A stretch of 64,000 nucleotides of DNA, from positions 1,595,501 to 1,659,500 of the forward strand of contig NZ_LT906448.1 of assembly GCF_900186835.1 (NCBI RefSeq), given 5' to 3'. The stretch comes from Pasteurella dagmatis (GTDB taxonomy: Bacteria; Pseudomonadota; Gammaproteobacteria; Enterobacterales; Pasteurellaceae). A program made the position numbers and the translations under genes. Below the pieces are notes generated by a model. It ran no database searches and had not been told where the DNA came from. It saw only the letters and a list, made by a program, of their open reading frames with translations. Positions 63,959 through 64,000 of the stretch are shown in pieces. Positions within the stretch are counted from its first letter, which is position 1; each line of letters begins with the position of its first letter.

Positions 63959-64000
63959 CTTATCTATCCTCTTATAAGCTAAAAGTATGAAATAAATAGT

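Overview
The window is a continuous, low-GC, gene-dense piece of a Pasteurellaceae chromosome. The 9-base Haemophilus-type DNA uptake signal AAGTGCGGT (or its complement ACCGCACTT) recurs dozens of times, inside genes and as inverted pairs between genes. Most neighbourhoods keep the gamma-proteobacterial order known from E. coli. hemB and hemE are both intact, so the organism probably makes its own haem. That argues against H. influenzae itself and for a haem-independent relative of the H. parainfluenzae / Aggregatibacter / Pasteurella kind. The species is not identified. No rRNA, tRNA, IS element, prophage or CRISPR array was seen.

Layout. 1-2.2 kb: tail of an unknown gene and an LtaS-family sulfatase. 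2.4-3.6 kb: nhaA. 3.8-10.3 kb: ubiE - DUF4328 gene - ubiJ - ubiB - tatABC - hemB (ubiquinone, Tat export, haem). 10.4-12.2 kb: rsmE-yqgE-yqgF on the minus strand. 12.4-18.0 kb: pirin, then recO-rlmD-relA-dgkA. 18.2-23.1 kb, minus strand: nudC-hemE-yjaG-hupA and glmS. 23.2-25.2 kb: an AT-rich membrane acyltransferase with an SGNH domain. 25.3-44.5 kb, minus strand: a transcription/translation supercluster rpsL-rpsG-fusA-tuf-secE-nusG-[319-aa orphan]-rplK-rplA-[glycerate kinase, inverted]-rplJ-rplL-rpoB-rpoC. 44.7-47.6 kb: tusBCD, a YheO-type regulator, fkpA and slyX. 47.7-49.8 kb: oxyR, fabR and a thioredoxin-like protein. 49.8-52.7 kb: deoR and deoC divergent from a UhpC-like sugar-phosphate transporter. 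52.8-64 kb, minus strand: a full L-fucose pathway, fucI-fucK-fucU-fucA, a three-gene sugar ABC importer, aldA and fucO.

How the genes work together. The fucose block is self-contained. An RbsABC-like importer sits where other species have the FucP permease. FucU, FucI, FucK and FucA turn fucose into DHAP and L-lactaldehyde, and AldA or FucO disposes of the lactaldehyde by oxidation or reduction. deoC, deoR and the transporter look like a second catabolic module, for deoxyribose phosphate or another sugar phosphate, with candidate CRP sites between the divergent genes. The ribosomal block keeps recognisable controls: strong promoters before rpsL, rplK and rplJ, an L10-type leader, an S7-type rpsL-rpsG spacer and an attenuator-like hairpin between rplL and rpoB.

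No wholly new system can be claimed from sequence alone. The least explained items are the 319-aa orphan between nusG and rplK, the DUF4328 gene translationally coupled to ubiJ, the joining of the str operon to secE-nusG, the UhpC homologue beside deoCR, and a hairpin-plus-terminator unit before ubiE that could be a small RNA.
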